Origin: Pinus tabuliformis
Lineage: Eukaryota > Streptophyta > Pinopsida > Pinales > Pinaceae
Assembly: GCA_031772625.1 (NCBI GenBank)
Contig: CM062818.1
Coordinates: 210,421,742-210,485,741 of the forward strand
DNA: 64,000 bases
Direction of reading: 5' to 3'
The first letter of the stretch is position 1. Each line of letters opens with the position of its first letter. Below are positions 55,101-64,000 of the stretch, piece by piece. The notes under the pieces were generated by a model. That model ran no database searches and was not told the DNA's origin. It saw only the letters and a program-made list of their open reading frames with translations. A program made the position numbers and the translations under genes.

Positions 55101-56713
55101 TTAAATACTTTTTAGAACAAAGATTATCCTCTGAAGAGCAACAAAAGTGGGTCACAAAGATGTTGGGTTATGACTTTGAAATCATCTACAAAAAAGGGAA
55201 GCAAAATGTGGTGGCAGATGCACTCTCAAGAAAGGATGAGGATGTGGAAGCATTGTTGTGTGCCATTTCTATTATCCAACCAGATTGGATAAATGAAGCA
55301 AGGGAGGAATGGAAGAATGATGAAGAAGTGTGGGCACTTATTCGAAAGCTACAACAAGATTCCAGTACTTCTGATACATTTAGCTGGCAAAATGATTCGT
55401 TATGGTACAAAGATCGCTTATACCTCTGTAAGAATTCCCAGCTAAAACAAAAGATTCTTATGGAATTGCACACTTCTCCCTTAGGAGGGCACTCAGGATT
55501 TTTAAAAACTTACCACAGGGTTAAGAAGGAATTTTTTTGGGATGGCCTTAAATCAGATATTCAAAAGTTTGTGGCAGAATGTTTGGTTTGCCAACAAAAT
55601 AAAGTTGAAACAATTAAGACACCGGGTCTATTACAACCTTTATCCATTCCAAGCCAACGTTGGGAGGAGGTTTCAATGGATTTTATCACAGGTTTACCCA
55701 AGTCTGAGGGAAAGAGTGTCATCATGGTGGTAGTTGACAGACTTACCAAGTATGCACACTTTTGTGCATTATCACATCCATTTAAAGCCAGTACAGTTTC
55801 TACTGCATTTATGGAAACAGTTCAAAAGCTACATGGAAACCCAAAGATTATTGTAAGTGACAGAGATCCCATTTTCACTGGAAATTTTTGGACAGAATTA
55901 TTTTCTTGTCTTGGTACTCAGTTAGCTCATAGCTCATCTTATCATCCTCAATCTGATGGGAAAACTGAGATAGTAAACAAATGTTTGGAAGGATATCTTC
56001 GTTGCTTTGTATCTGATAAACAGACACAATGGGTCAAATGGTTGCCTCTGGCTGAATGGTGGTATAACACTTCCTTCCATACAGCAACAAAAATGACCCC
56101 ATTTATGGCACTTTATGGGTATCAACCACCATCCATCACATCATATTTAAGAGAAAATTCTAAGGTTCAGGCAGTGGAACATCACATCGAACATCAACAA
56201 CAAGTCCTCCAACTCTTAAAGGATAACCTCGTGTTGGCACAAAATAGAATGAAACAACAGGCAGATCAACATCGCAGTGAAAGAAGTTTTGATGTAGGTG
56301 ATTGGGTATTCCTACGGCTACAACCATATAAGCAAATGTCCCTAAAGCAAGCTAAGAAGGATAATAAATTATCACCAAAGTATTATGGTCCGTACAAGGT
56401 GTTGCAAAAGATTGGTACTATGGCATACAAATTGGAGCTTCCTGCAGCTTCTCGATTGCACCCAGTTTTCCATGTTTCATGTTTAAAGAAGGTTATAGGT
56501 GACAAGCTCCCAATTCAAACAATATTGCCAGAACTTGACGAGGAAGGAAAAATTATATTGGAACCAGAAGCAGTCACAGAAACAAGAACTCGACAGCTAC
56601 GAAATCGATCAATTTCAGAGTATCTTATCAAGTGGAAGAACTTATCCGCTGAAGATTCCACATGGGAGGATGAGAATTTTATGCAGAAGTATCCAGAACT
56701 ACTCAAGCGTTGA
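52196..56713 (+). CDS. Gag-Pol polyprotein of chromovirus A (1,505 aa)
   Basis: Domains by approximate residue. An N-terminal acidic coiled coil 15-110. Gag 145-300 ([11 protein letters not shown] and later [20 protein letters not shown]). Zinc knuckle [14 protein letters not shown] 334-348. Protease [11 protein letters not shown] near 420. RT 600-790 with [13 protein letters not shown] near 753. RNase [15 protein letters not shown] near 899. Integrase HHCC 1090-1135, catalytic Asp in MDFITGLP near 1160, Asp in VSDRDPIF near 1221, Glu in DGKTEIVNK near 1256. [19 protein letters not shown] module near 1400. Chromodomain 1450-1505 with [19 protein letters not shown], which keeps the Tyr and Trp expected of the methyl-lysine cage. 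The length is normal for chromoviruses and no break is seen. The chromodomain probably steers insertion toward marked chromatin. Confidence 0.95.
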   Translation: MPRGKKMQTPSKEPESSSMTHEEEEEMLHDISKLQEQVQQMSRSQKLTDAKINGMESKIKGVEAKMDDWKTYLKTDMEELKIDLNTNLKTDMTDMKTDLTNFLQEILTNGEKVVKETHDVNKRNVNHDIIDTNVGSKNHHIPKIDMRKFDGKDPATWILQMEQFFDLNNVQNTQKVRMETIYLEPNQFVWYQWLCSRKQFITWAIFTEELIAHYEDTKSNTFFSQLISLKQKGSIMEHIEEFQKLNIRVKDIPEEHRIDVFIGSLKDNIQHDVRLWEPDSLEKAFRLARKMESKIMATRKHTIHNYKDGSVVAPSLPQPTRLTPQQLEEKRAKGLCYNCDSKYTKGHKCAEKKLFYIDCEEEEEKEQERSKEEDIIQEQSLDEEKINPTISCNALAEITTPQTIKIEGQIKKKKVIVLIDSGSTHNFIHCRVAKELNCFLYPAPECQVMIANGGTINCSGKCHNIKLSMGEYVLTSPMLSIPMGGADVVLGVQWLQSLGTIAFNFQELFIKFSTEGKEVELRGIAGKPGKIISSNGMTKLLKKEQRGVIAQLCSLDVSTLESSISPDLQKVLDNHSKVFETPKGLPPMRDHDHAIHLIPGSVPPNIRPYRYPYVQKSEIERMVAEMLEAGIIQPSQSSFSAPVVLVHKKDGSWRMCPDYRELNKLTIKDKFPIPVIDELLDELHGSIYFTKLDLRSRYHQIRMKIEDIPKTAFRTHEGHYEFLVMPFGLTNAPSTFQGLMNSIFKPFLRKFVLVFFDDILIYSKSWKDHVEHVDRVLQLLEEKQLYAKRSKCFFGVQEVEYLGHIVSHEGVKVDPSKIKAIKEWKIPTSIKHLRGFLGLTGYYRKFVKNYGRIAAPLTTLLKKDSFSWTPEATKAFEHLKEAMCQAPVLATPDFTKTFIVECDASGNGIGVVLMQDERPIAFESRPIKGKFLKKAIYEKEMLAILHALKKWRPYLMGRHFKVKTDHDSLKYFLEQRLSSEEQQKWVTKMLGYDFEIIYKKGKQNVVADALSRKDEDVEALLCAISIIQPDWINEAREEWKNDEEVWALIRKLQQDSSTSDTFSWQNDSLWYKDRLYLCKNSQLKQKILMELHTSPLGGHSGFLKTYHRVKKEFFWDGLKSDIQKFVAECLVCQQNKVETIKTPGLLQPLSIPSQRWEEVSMDFITGLPKSEGKSVIMVVVDRLTKYAHFCALSHPFKASTVSTAFMETVQKLHGNPKIIVSDRDPIFTGNFWTELFSCLGTQLAHSSSYHPQSDGKTEIVNKCLEGYLRCFVSDKQTQWVKWLPLAEWWYNTSFHTATKMTPFMALYGYQPPSITSYLRENSKVQAVEHHIEHQQQVLQLLKDNLVLAQNRMKQQADQHRSERSFDVGDWVFLRLQPYKQMSLKQAKKDNKLSPKYYGPYKVLQKIGTMAYKLELPAASRLHPVFHVSCLKKVIGDKLPIQTILPELDEEGKIILEPEAVTETRTRQLRNRSISEYLIKWKNLSAEDSTWEDENFMQKYPELLKR

Positions 56714-56743
56714 GGACAACACTTTTTTTGAAGGAGAGGGGCA

Positions 56744-57076
56744 TGTTGGGTCCCTATAATACTAGTGATTACCCCATTACTATTGTAGTTATACCCCTTA
56801 TTTATATTGTTGTGCCCCTATTAACCCCATATTGTTATTCCTGTGCCCCATAGAATCCCTCTATTGTTATTTTTGTGGCTTTATATTATTATTGTTAGGT
56901 CGGCTGGATTATATTGTGACTCCTTAGACTCCTATATATAGAAAGGAGGTTTTGTCATTTGTATCATCCAAGAATTGTTCATTTATGTAATGTAAAGGAG
57001 GTTGCCCCCTCGAAGAGGCTGAATTCTAAGGCGTTGATCTATCTTTTCTATCTTTTCTTGAGCTGGTTTCATAACA
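56744..57076 (+). repeat. 3' LTR of element A
   Basis: 333 bp, with a TATATATA box at 56933-56940. It follows the purine tract 56731-56743. Confidence 0.95.
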
Positions 57077-57081
57077 GGGCC

Positions 57082-57697
57082 CCATTGGTTGGTTTCTATG
57101 TGAGGTGGATGAGGCAAATGCATTTACACAGATGGTCTACTATAATATGGATGAGTGGTAAGCTATATGTAGAATGTGGTGGTGCATTCTATTCGATCTG
57201 ACAGTAAACAAGAATAGTGGCTTGAGAGTGGGGTGAGTAAGCAATGAGTAAAGAAGAGAAGTACGAGGTTGATCTTCTAGACATGCGTATGAAATGGATC
57301 TTGGGCTTGAGAGAGTGATCACAGATACTGATAGTGTCAAGGGAAATATGAACTGGGTTAATCCATGTGGGTGAAACTTTATTGACCGACATGGACATTT
57401 ACCATGTGCATGTGGAAGGTGATGGTAAAAATGGTCAACATGGTGGAAATTATGGTTTATTTCATAGAAATGATGACAGGATATGAAAATTTTATGGGGG
57501 AACCTATCATATTGAGTGGTGAATGATACCTTAACTATCAATTTATACTGGGGGGGAAAACTTATATGAAACTATTGATAACCTATAACTCCAAAAGTCA
57601 GTACCCCAAGTGAAAACATCTGTGTATAAGAAAATGATAACAATAATGTAATGAACAAGATGTAGAAACAATACAGTAAGGCACACTTGAATGGGTC
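57082..57697. other. unclassified DNA between element A and the solo LTR
   Basis: No gene or repeat is recognised. Scattered short frames lack any domain. It ends at the TCTGA target duplication. Confidence 0.4.
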
Positions 57698-57702
57698 TCT
57701 GA

Positions 57703-60208
57703 TGTAACGCCCCACTCCAAATTTACCCACTTTTCCAAGTTATCCAAGGTAAATAAGAGCTGACTGTCACTATGATATGACTTGACCTCCAATTTCCAAT
57801 TATGGAAGTGGGGCATACAAAATGGAAACTTATTGATACCTCTCAAGAACACCAAATCACCTAGAAGTCAACCCACAACCTCTAATGATCAAATCCTAAG
57901 CTATAACTTATTTTTCACAAACTTAACTCCACAACTACACACATAACATAAAATGCATGCGGTTGGGAGGCTACAACTGCACCCATAAGCATGTCTCCAT
58001 GTGGTTATGACCTAAATTCCTTTGTTTTGTGTCAGTGGTAGTGAGATCTATGCCACTTTTCAGGGGCGACCTTTAGTCCACTACTTAAAATTTCCTTAAA
58101 CTTTCCACAAATATGTCTAAGATAATAACAAGTCTATCAAATCAACACTTAATCAAGATCTTGACCAAGACATGCCTAGTACATGATGGAAATTTCATCA
58201 AACAAATAGTAAACATAGAAGCTACAAGTCATAAATGCATATATGATCATAAACTTCTAAAGATAATTTGAGAATCACCAAGAAGGCTCTATGCTCTCTC
58301 ATGCTAGCCAGAACAACACTTGTTAGCCCATGCATTCATCAACCATTCAATAACATATCAAATCATGAAAAAAATCCATAGCTAGAACACATCATAGAAC
58401 CATGTGTATAACCAACATATAACCATTAGAGAGATTTTGAGCTCTAAAATGGGCCTCTTAAGGAATATTATAAATAATAGTGGAAATAATAAAATAAGAT
58501 TAAATAACCTCATCTGTTTTTGGAAAGGAAAAAAAAGAAGAAAAACTACGTTTTCAAATCGTATTTTCAACTTATCTCCCTATGATTTGAATTAAATGTT
58601 TATCGAAAGCACTAGTTGGATGTGGAATTAGAGTTTTCATCCAAGGAGTAACCATGTTGCATACTTTCAATGAATTCCACCAAACGAAAAATGTGAAGTA
58701 TATGAAAAAAATGTGATTGTAATCAATTTTTTCATGTATTTCACATTGTTCATGTAGTAGGGTCCATTGAAAGTATGTAATATAGGTAATCCTTGGATGC
58801 AAAATTAGATTATGCATCCAACAAGTGCTCCCACTTGAAATTTGAGTAAAATCATAGGGATATAAGTTGAAAATACATGTTGAAAAAGAAGTTTTTATTA
58901 TTTTTTATTTTTTCACCCTTTTACTCCAAAAATGGTGAATCATCCCTCATGACTGACATCATCATATTGAATCCTATGGGTTCTTATAAAGTTAACTTTT
59001 TTTTATAAATTTTTGTTTTGAGGGCGAGTTTTTACCTCAAAATTTCTCTAATGCAAAATAAAAGCCATGAAAAATAAGGCATAAGATCAACATAATAACT
59101 AGTGCATGTGCTCATTAATAATAATAACAACATAGCTCATATTAACATATGAAAATACGAACCAAGTCAGGGACTTCCACGTACCACCAAACCATAGATT
59201 GTGTTGAACCAAATCTCTCTTTCAGCCAATCACCCCGAGCCATATTCCAAGCATGAATGTGGGATCATATGGGTTAAACCAAAATAGAACTAACCAAGGC
59301 TTCTAGAGGCCAAACCACCTCAACCCTCAACCACAATGATTTCACCTAAGAACCCTAGAAATCACTATTGACAACTAGATTGGTCTCCTCCCAAGATGTA
59401 CAGGTCTCCATGGATTATATCTCAACCCAAAACCTCCAAGAACCCAAGTCGTTATAGGGCTCTAGAGATATCCCATCTCAACCCACAACCTCGAAGGAAC
59501 CCAAGTTGTTATAGGGCTCGAGAGATTCTATCCCAACCCACATCCATAGGGAACCTAAGAACCAATTATAAAATCCTAATGGGGAACCCACTACATCATG
59601 GTTATCTTGGAAATGACAAGGCAAGGTTGAAAGCACTATCAATCTAGGAAGATCTCCATGTAAGAGACAACAATTAACCATGGAACCACATGCATGTACC
59701 ATGCATCTAAAAACTAACAAGGAAATCACATATCCAACTTTTTGTAGCTACTCATCCAAAGGCTTCTCTTCCACTTCCCACCAATTCCTTGCATGTCCTT
59801 TTCTTGCTTTCTCCAAGTCCAACTGAATGCTAGCATGATCCAAGAATTCCCTAAGGGTGCAAGAGTGTATCAGAGTGTAAGAGAGAAAATTTAAAGCTAA
59901 CAAAAAACTGTGAATTGTTTCTTTGATGTCCTTTTATCATTGATCTCCCATTTCTCTTTCATTTTCCTTCATTTTCCTTCATTTTCTCTCTAATTTTATT
60001 TTGGTACATATTTGTGTCTCTTCATCTTCCTTTTTTTCTCATACTTAAATGAAATTTATTGTCTCTCCGCATTTGCCAATTTCCATAGCCATTATTAAAC
60101 CACAAGTGATGCCCACTACAAATTTTTCCCACCATTTAGCTTGGAATATGTGTCCCATGAACTTGGTCTTATTTTATTTACATGGAAAATTAACCAAGGG
60201 TTGTTACA
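57703..60208 (+). mobile_element. solo LTR, 2.5 kb, with TSD TCTGA
   Basis: The segment starts TGTAACGCCCC and ends GGTTGTTACA. It is flanked by a perfect 5-bp duplication TCTGA (57698-57702 and 60209-60213). TGTAACGCCC-type starts are common for large plant gypsy LTRs. There is no internal PBS, PPT or coding region, so this is best explained as a solo LTR left by LTR-LTR recombination. Orientation is inferred from the TGTAACGCCC end being the usual 5' end. Small open frames inside are not supported as genes. Confidence 0.7.
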
Positions 60209-60213
60209 TCTGA

Positions 60214-60838
60214 AATAGGAAAAGGGCCTGAAAATGAAAAATTTTGGTGAACTTAACAGAGGGTCCCATGATGTAGATTAAGATATCTTGATCCCAATGC
60301 ATCTGAAAATTTTGAGAAAGGAGCTTATGGGTTCCTGAATGGGCCTCTAGAAAATGACATAAATGGTGATATATAAGGGCTTTGGGCCCATGTGGCCACC
60401 TCATTTGTACTTAGTGAAATTTACTCTGGTGTGGAGCCCACAACCTTTTTCTACCATTGCATTCATCCATTGTACCCGACTTTCGTCTGAGGAGAGATAG
60501 GTTAGTTGTCATGAAACCTGCTTTATTAATAAAGTAGTCTAGGGTAGGTAGGCCACACAGGGTATTATGTATAGGCCATTTTAGGAAAAATCCCTTGAAC
60601 CGCATGGGTGACTTGTTGATATTCATGCATTGTCACATGGGAAAGGTATTCTCAACGACAATGGAATCACAGTTGAGGGAAATACATTCATGTGAGGAGC
60701 ACGACTATGAAAGAGATAGGTGGGAAGCCTCATTGGGAGAGGCCTCATGTGTCAGGAAGATCAGTCAAGTAGTGTGTGTGATTGTGATAGAAACATGCAC
60801 GATTGAGACTCATTCCTATTTAGAAAATAGGCACAAGG
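60214..60838. other. unclassified DNA between the solo LTR and element B
   Basis: No recognisable coding or repeat features. Confidence 0.4.
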
Positions 60839-61172
60839 TCATTAAGAAACCAACTCACAAAAAGATAGAAAAGATAGATCCATGACTTTAAAATCATCCT
60901 CTTCGAGGGGGAAACCTCCTTTAAATTACAAAAATGAACAATTCTTGGATGATACAAGTAACAAGACCTCCTTTCTATATATAGGTGTCTAAGGGGTCCC
61001 AATACAATCGAAGCTTACATAACAATAATATTGTAGGGGCACAACAATAACAATAATGGGCTTCTATGGGGCATAATAATAATAACATGGGGACTATATG
61101 GGTACAATAATACAATAAGGGGGTTGTGCTAATAACAATAAGGGATTACATCAGTAGTATAGGGACCTAACA
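60839..61172 (-). repeat. 3' LTR of element B
   Basis: Aligns along its whole length with the 333-bp LTR of element A, including CTTAGACACCTATATATAGA and the CCTCGAAGAGG-type block. The inner CA end has decayed. Confidence 0.8.
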
Positions 61173-61186
61173 TGCCCCTCTCTTTC

Positions 61187-63545
61187 AAAAATTATTGTCA
61201 TCAATGCTTGAGTAGTTCTGGATGCTTATGTATAAAATTATCATCCTCCAATGTGGAATCTTCAGTGGGTAGGTTCTTTCACTTGATGAGATAGTCTGAA
61301 ATTGATCGATTTCATAACTGTCGATTTCTTGTTTTTGTGACTGCTTCAGGTTCCAATATGATTTTTCCTTCCTCATCAAGTTCTAGAAATGTTGTTTGAA
61401 CTGGGATCTTCTCACCTATAACCTTCTTTAAGCATGAAACGTGGAAAATTGGGTGCACTCACAAAATGCAGGAAGCTCCAATTTGTATGCCATAGTACCA
61501 ATCTTTTGTAACAGCTTGTACAAACCATAATACTTTGGTGATAATTTATTATCCTTCTTAGCTTGCTTGAGGGACATTTGTTTGTATGGTTGTACTTGTA
61601 GAAATACCCATCCACCTACATCAAAACTTCTTTCGCTGCAATGTTGATTTTCTTGTTATTTCATTCTATTCTATGCCAAATTAAGGTTATCCTTTAAGAG
61701 TTTGAGAACTTTTTATTGATGCTCGATGTGATCTTCCACTGCTTGAACCTTAGAATTTTCTTTTAAAGATGATGTGATGGACGGTGGATGATATCCATAA
61801 AGTGCCATAAATGGGCTCATTTTTTCTGCAGTATGGAAGGAACTGTTATTACCCCCATTCAGCCAAAGGAAACCACTTTACCCATTGTGTTTGTTTATCA
61901 TATACAAAGCAACGAAGATATCCTTCCAAACATTTGTTCACTATCTCAATTTTCCCATAAGATTGATGATGATAAGATGAGCTATGAGCTAACTAAATAC
62001 CCAAATATTCCAACTCTTGTAGTCCAAAGAAACATTTGGAGCTTTACGCATATAATTGTTTCTCCTCCAATAGTTTGAGTACCCTGTCAACATGTTGAAA
62101 ATGATCCTTCCAATACTTTCTATAGATTAATATATCATCAAAAGCTCCCAACACAAATTTTCTAAGGAAGAGTTTGAAAATGGAATTCATCAAAATTTGA
62201 AACGTAGAAGGTGCATTGGTAAGGCCAAAAGGCATGACCAAGAATTCATAATGACCCTCATGAGTTCTAAATGTTATTTTTGGAATGTCTTCAATCTTCA
62301 TTCTGATTTGATGATATCCTAAATGAAGATCCAACTTGGTGAAGTAAATATCTCCATGTAATTCATCCAATAATTCATCAATGATAGGAATGGGAAATTT
62401 ATCTTTAATAGTAAGCTTGTTGATATCCTTATAATCTGTACACATGCACCATGATCGATCCTTCTTGTGTACCAATACCACTGGAGAAGAGAAATAACTT
62501 TGACTAGGTTGAATTATACCAACCTCTAGAATTTTTTCAACCATACGTTCAATTTCACTCTTTTGGGCATATGGATATCTGTAAGGCCTGATGTTTGGGG
62601 GAGAACTTCCTGAAATAAATTGAATAGCATGATCATGATCTTGAATAGGTGGGAGGACTTTGGGAGTCTCAAATACCTTGGAATGATTGTCCAAAACATT
62701 TTGGAGATTTGGAGAAATAGATGATTTCGATGTGGGAACCTCTAGTGAACATAATTGTGCAATTAAGCCCTGTTGTTCTTCCTTTAGATGTTTTTTCATG
62801 CTATTAGAGCTAATTATCTTTCCCAATTTCCCTGTGATACCCCTTAATTCAACTTCCTTTCCTTTCCAAAAAAAATTCAAGAAAAGTTCTTCAAACTTAA
62901 AATTTATCGTACCCAAAGATTGTAGTCATTGGACTCCTAGTACAACATCCGCACCAACCATTGGAAAGGATAGCATTGGAATATTTAAGACATATTCTCC
63001 CATGGATAACTTGATATTATGGCGCTTTCCAAAGAAATTTATGGTTTCTCCATTTGCAACCATTACTTGACACTCTAGTGCTAGATATAGGAAGCAATTC
63101 AATTCCTTTGCTATCTTACAATGAATAAAATTATCGGTACTACCTGAATCAATCAACGTTGTTACTTTTTTCTTCTTGATATGCCCTTCTATCTTGATAT
63201 TTTGAGGAGTGGTAATTCCTATCAATGCATTACAAGATATGGTGAGATTCATTTCTTCTTTCTCTAGGATTGGTTCTTGGTGTATATCCTCTTCTTATGA
63301 CATTTCTTATTCCTTTTCTTGCTCCTCTTCCACATCTATGTAAATTAATTTATTCTCAGTAGAGGTATGACCTTTAGTGTATTTTCTATCACAATTGTAA
63401 CAAATCCCTTCTGCTCTTTTTTCTTCCAATTATTTTGGTGTCAACCTTGTAGGTGATGAAAGGCTAGGAGAAACAACACTTCCATCTTTATAGTTGTCAG
63501 TGGTAGGCTTCGTTGTTGCCATAATTTTAATTTCCATTTCTCTTA
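61187..63545 (-). pseudogene. gag-pol remnant of element B
   Basis: In minus-strand order. The zinc knuckle at 63380-63430 has lost its last cysteine (CYNCDRKYTKGHTS). The protease with TLIDSGSTDNFI is at about 63135-63170. The RT is open for 290 codons at 62044-62916, including GAFDDILIY where A has FFDD. There is then a jump within VEYLG (about 61990-62003) straight to the integrase tail at the point equivalent to A residue ~1242. The GPY-type module and the chromodomain follow with stops. RNase H and the integrase catalytic core are gone, so the copy is dead. Confidence 0.8.
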
Positions 63546-63565
63546 CCAAATTGAATTCCTTCTGG

Positions 63566-64000
63566 TGGGCACCAGTATTGCAGCAATAATGTTGCAACTC
63601 CTAAGCTGCCTTCTTTACTCTTATGAACCCGATAGTTCATAGCAAACTTGGAAGTGATGGTGCTATATGCACAAGTACTAGTTCTTACTGCAGGTTGTCA
63701 CTTGGTCAGCCGATGCAAGATCACTAGGAGCTCAAGCCAACTTCTATGGATTCCATAAGAATCTCTAAATGTCAAGAAAGAAAAGAAAGATAGATGCTAT
63801 TCTAATTGCAGAAAGGAGAAAGACTGAAATTTAAAGCAAACCAACCAAATCCTACTTAACCAACTAATCCTACTTTTGCAGAAAGCACTATGAAAACCAT
63901 GAAAAGAATGCCATATATCTATTCAAAGAAGTAAAGAACATCTAGCTAAGCTATTTTTAGAAGTAAATGAGCAAAAAACATTTTTGGATTTTTATGTATT
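63566..64000. other. unclassified DNA at right edge
   Basis: Similarity to element A stops near 63565. The remaining sequence is AT-rich, and nothing is recognised in it. Confidence 0.4.

Larger units (their letters stand above)
51195..57076 (+). mobile_element. Ty3/gypsy chromovirus element A, intact and young
   Basis: LTRs 51195-51527 and 56744-57076, 333 bp each, TGTTGGG...CATAACA, with 5 differences by eye (about 1.5%). The target duplication GGGCC is perfect (51190-51194 and 57077-57081). The PBS lies two bases after the 5' LTR. The purine tract AAGGAGAGGGGCA precedes the 3' LTR. One intact gag-pol frame with a chromodomain is present. All parts needed for autonomous movement are there. 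Confidence 0.95.
60839..63565 (-). mobile_element. gypsy chromovirus element B, truncated relative of A
   Basis: A minus-strand copy with one LTR (about 60839-61172, 334 bp; TGTTAGGTCC start, TATATATA box near 60977-60984), a purine tract (61173-61186), and a decayed pol-gag read from 61190 up to about 63565. Compared with A, the gag N-terminal part, the leader, PBS and 5' LTR are missing. About 1.3 kb is also deleted internally. The LTR is much more diverged from A than A's two LTRs are from each other. Confidence 0.85.

Noticed and set aside
56499-56759. 86-codon frame overlapping the chromodomain end of A, with a similar frame in B
   Set aside because: The similarity between A and B in this frame is explained by the chromodomain coding frame. 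It is a shadow, not a conserved overlapping gene.
58404-58595. Small open frames within the 2.5-kb solo LTR
   Set aside because: Short, AT-driven, overlapping on both strands, and without motifs.
61788-62078. 96-codon plus-strand frame
   Set aside because: It is antisense to the integrase-tail and RT remnant of element B.

Overview
The window looks like nuclear DNA from a large, repeat-rich plant genome. The evidence is plant-type Ty3/gypsy and Ty1/copia LTR retrotransposons primed by initiator tRNA-Met (TGGTATCAGAGC), plant L1-like LINEs that end in an RNase H domain, and an endogenous caulimovirid (plant pararetrovirus). The deep nesting and abundance of decayed copies would fit a gymnosperm or another large seed-plant genome, but the species cannot be named from the sequence. 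I found no convincing ordinary host gene, rRNA or tRNA gene.

Layout. Positions 1-10.4 kb hold unclassified DNA with a dense TGCGA/TCGCA cluster, two decayed LINE 3' ends (2.5-4.0 and 5.2-7.9 kb), and a tRNA-derived SINE (9.57-9.79 kb). A 1.4-kb retrocopy with an 18-bp target duplication and an open 327-codon frame sits in the 3' UTR of the second LINE. Positions 10.5-17.1 kb are an endogenous pararetrovirus on the minus strand. Its movement protein, capsid and protease regions lie in one frame of about 1,598 codons broken only by stops. It lacks RT-RNase H and has inverted duplications at both ends. Positions 17.1-19.3 kb are AT-rich and empty.

Positions about 20-41.8 kb are a four-part nest. 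A LINE is split by a Ty1/copia element (element F, 23896-39504). F's 5' LTR is split by a full-length decayed gypsy element (D, 24692-30546). F's internal region is split by an internally deleted gypsy element of the same family (E, 33528-36894). The target duplications of F (one mismatch), D and E (perfect) can be read directly.

Positions 42.4-48.3 kb hold a young, apparently intact member of the D/E gypsy family on the minus strand (C; LTRs about 99% identical, TSD TTTTG). Next is a 297-bp direct repeat flanking an LTR-like segment (48.4-50.1 kb). Then comes a young intact chromovirus on the plus strand (A, 51195-57076; LTRs about 98.5% identical, TSD GGGCC, one 1,505-aa Gag-Pol with a chromodomain). 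A 2.5-kb solo LTR with TSD TCTGA follows (57703-60208), and then a truncated, internally deleted minus-strand relative of A (B, 60839 to about 63565).

How the parts relate: C and A carry every domain needed for autonomous copying (Gag, protease, RT, RNase H, integrase, LTRs, PBS, PPT). D, E, B, F and the LINEs are dead or dependent relatives. The pararetrovirus is a fossil integration with no RT left here. Identity figures are counts by eye.
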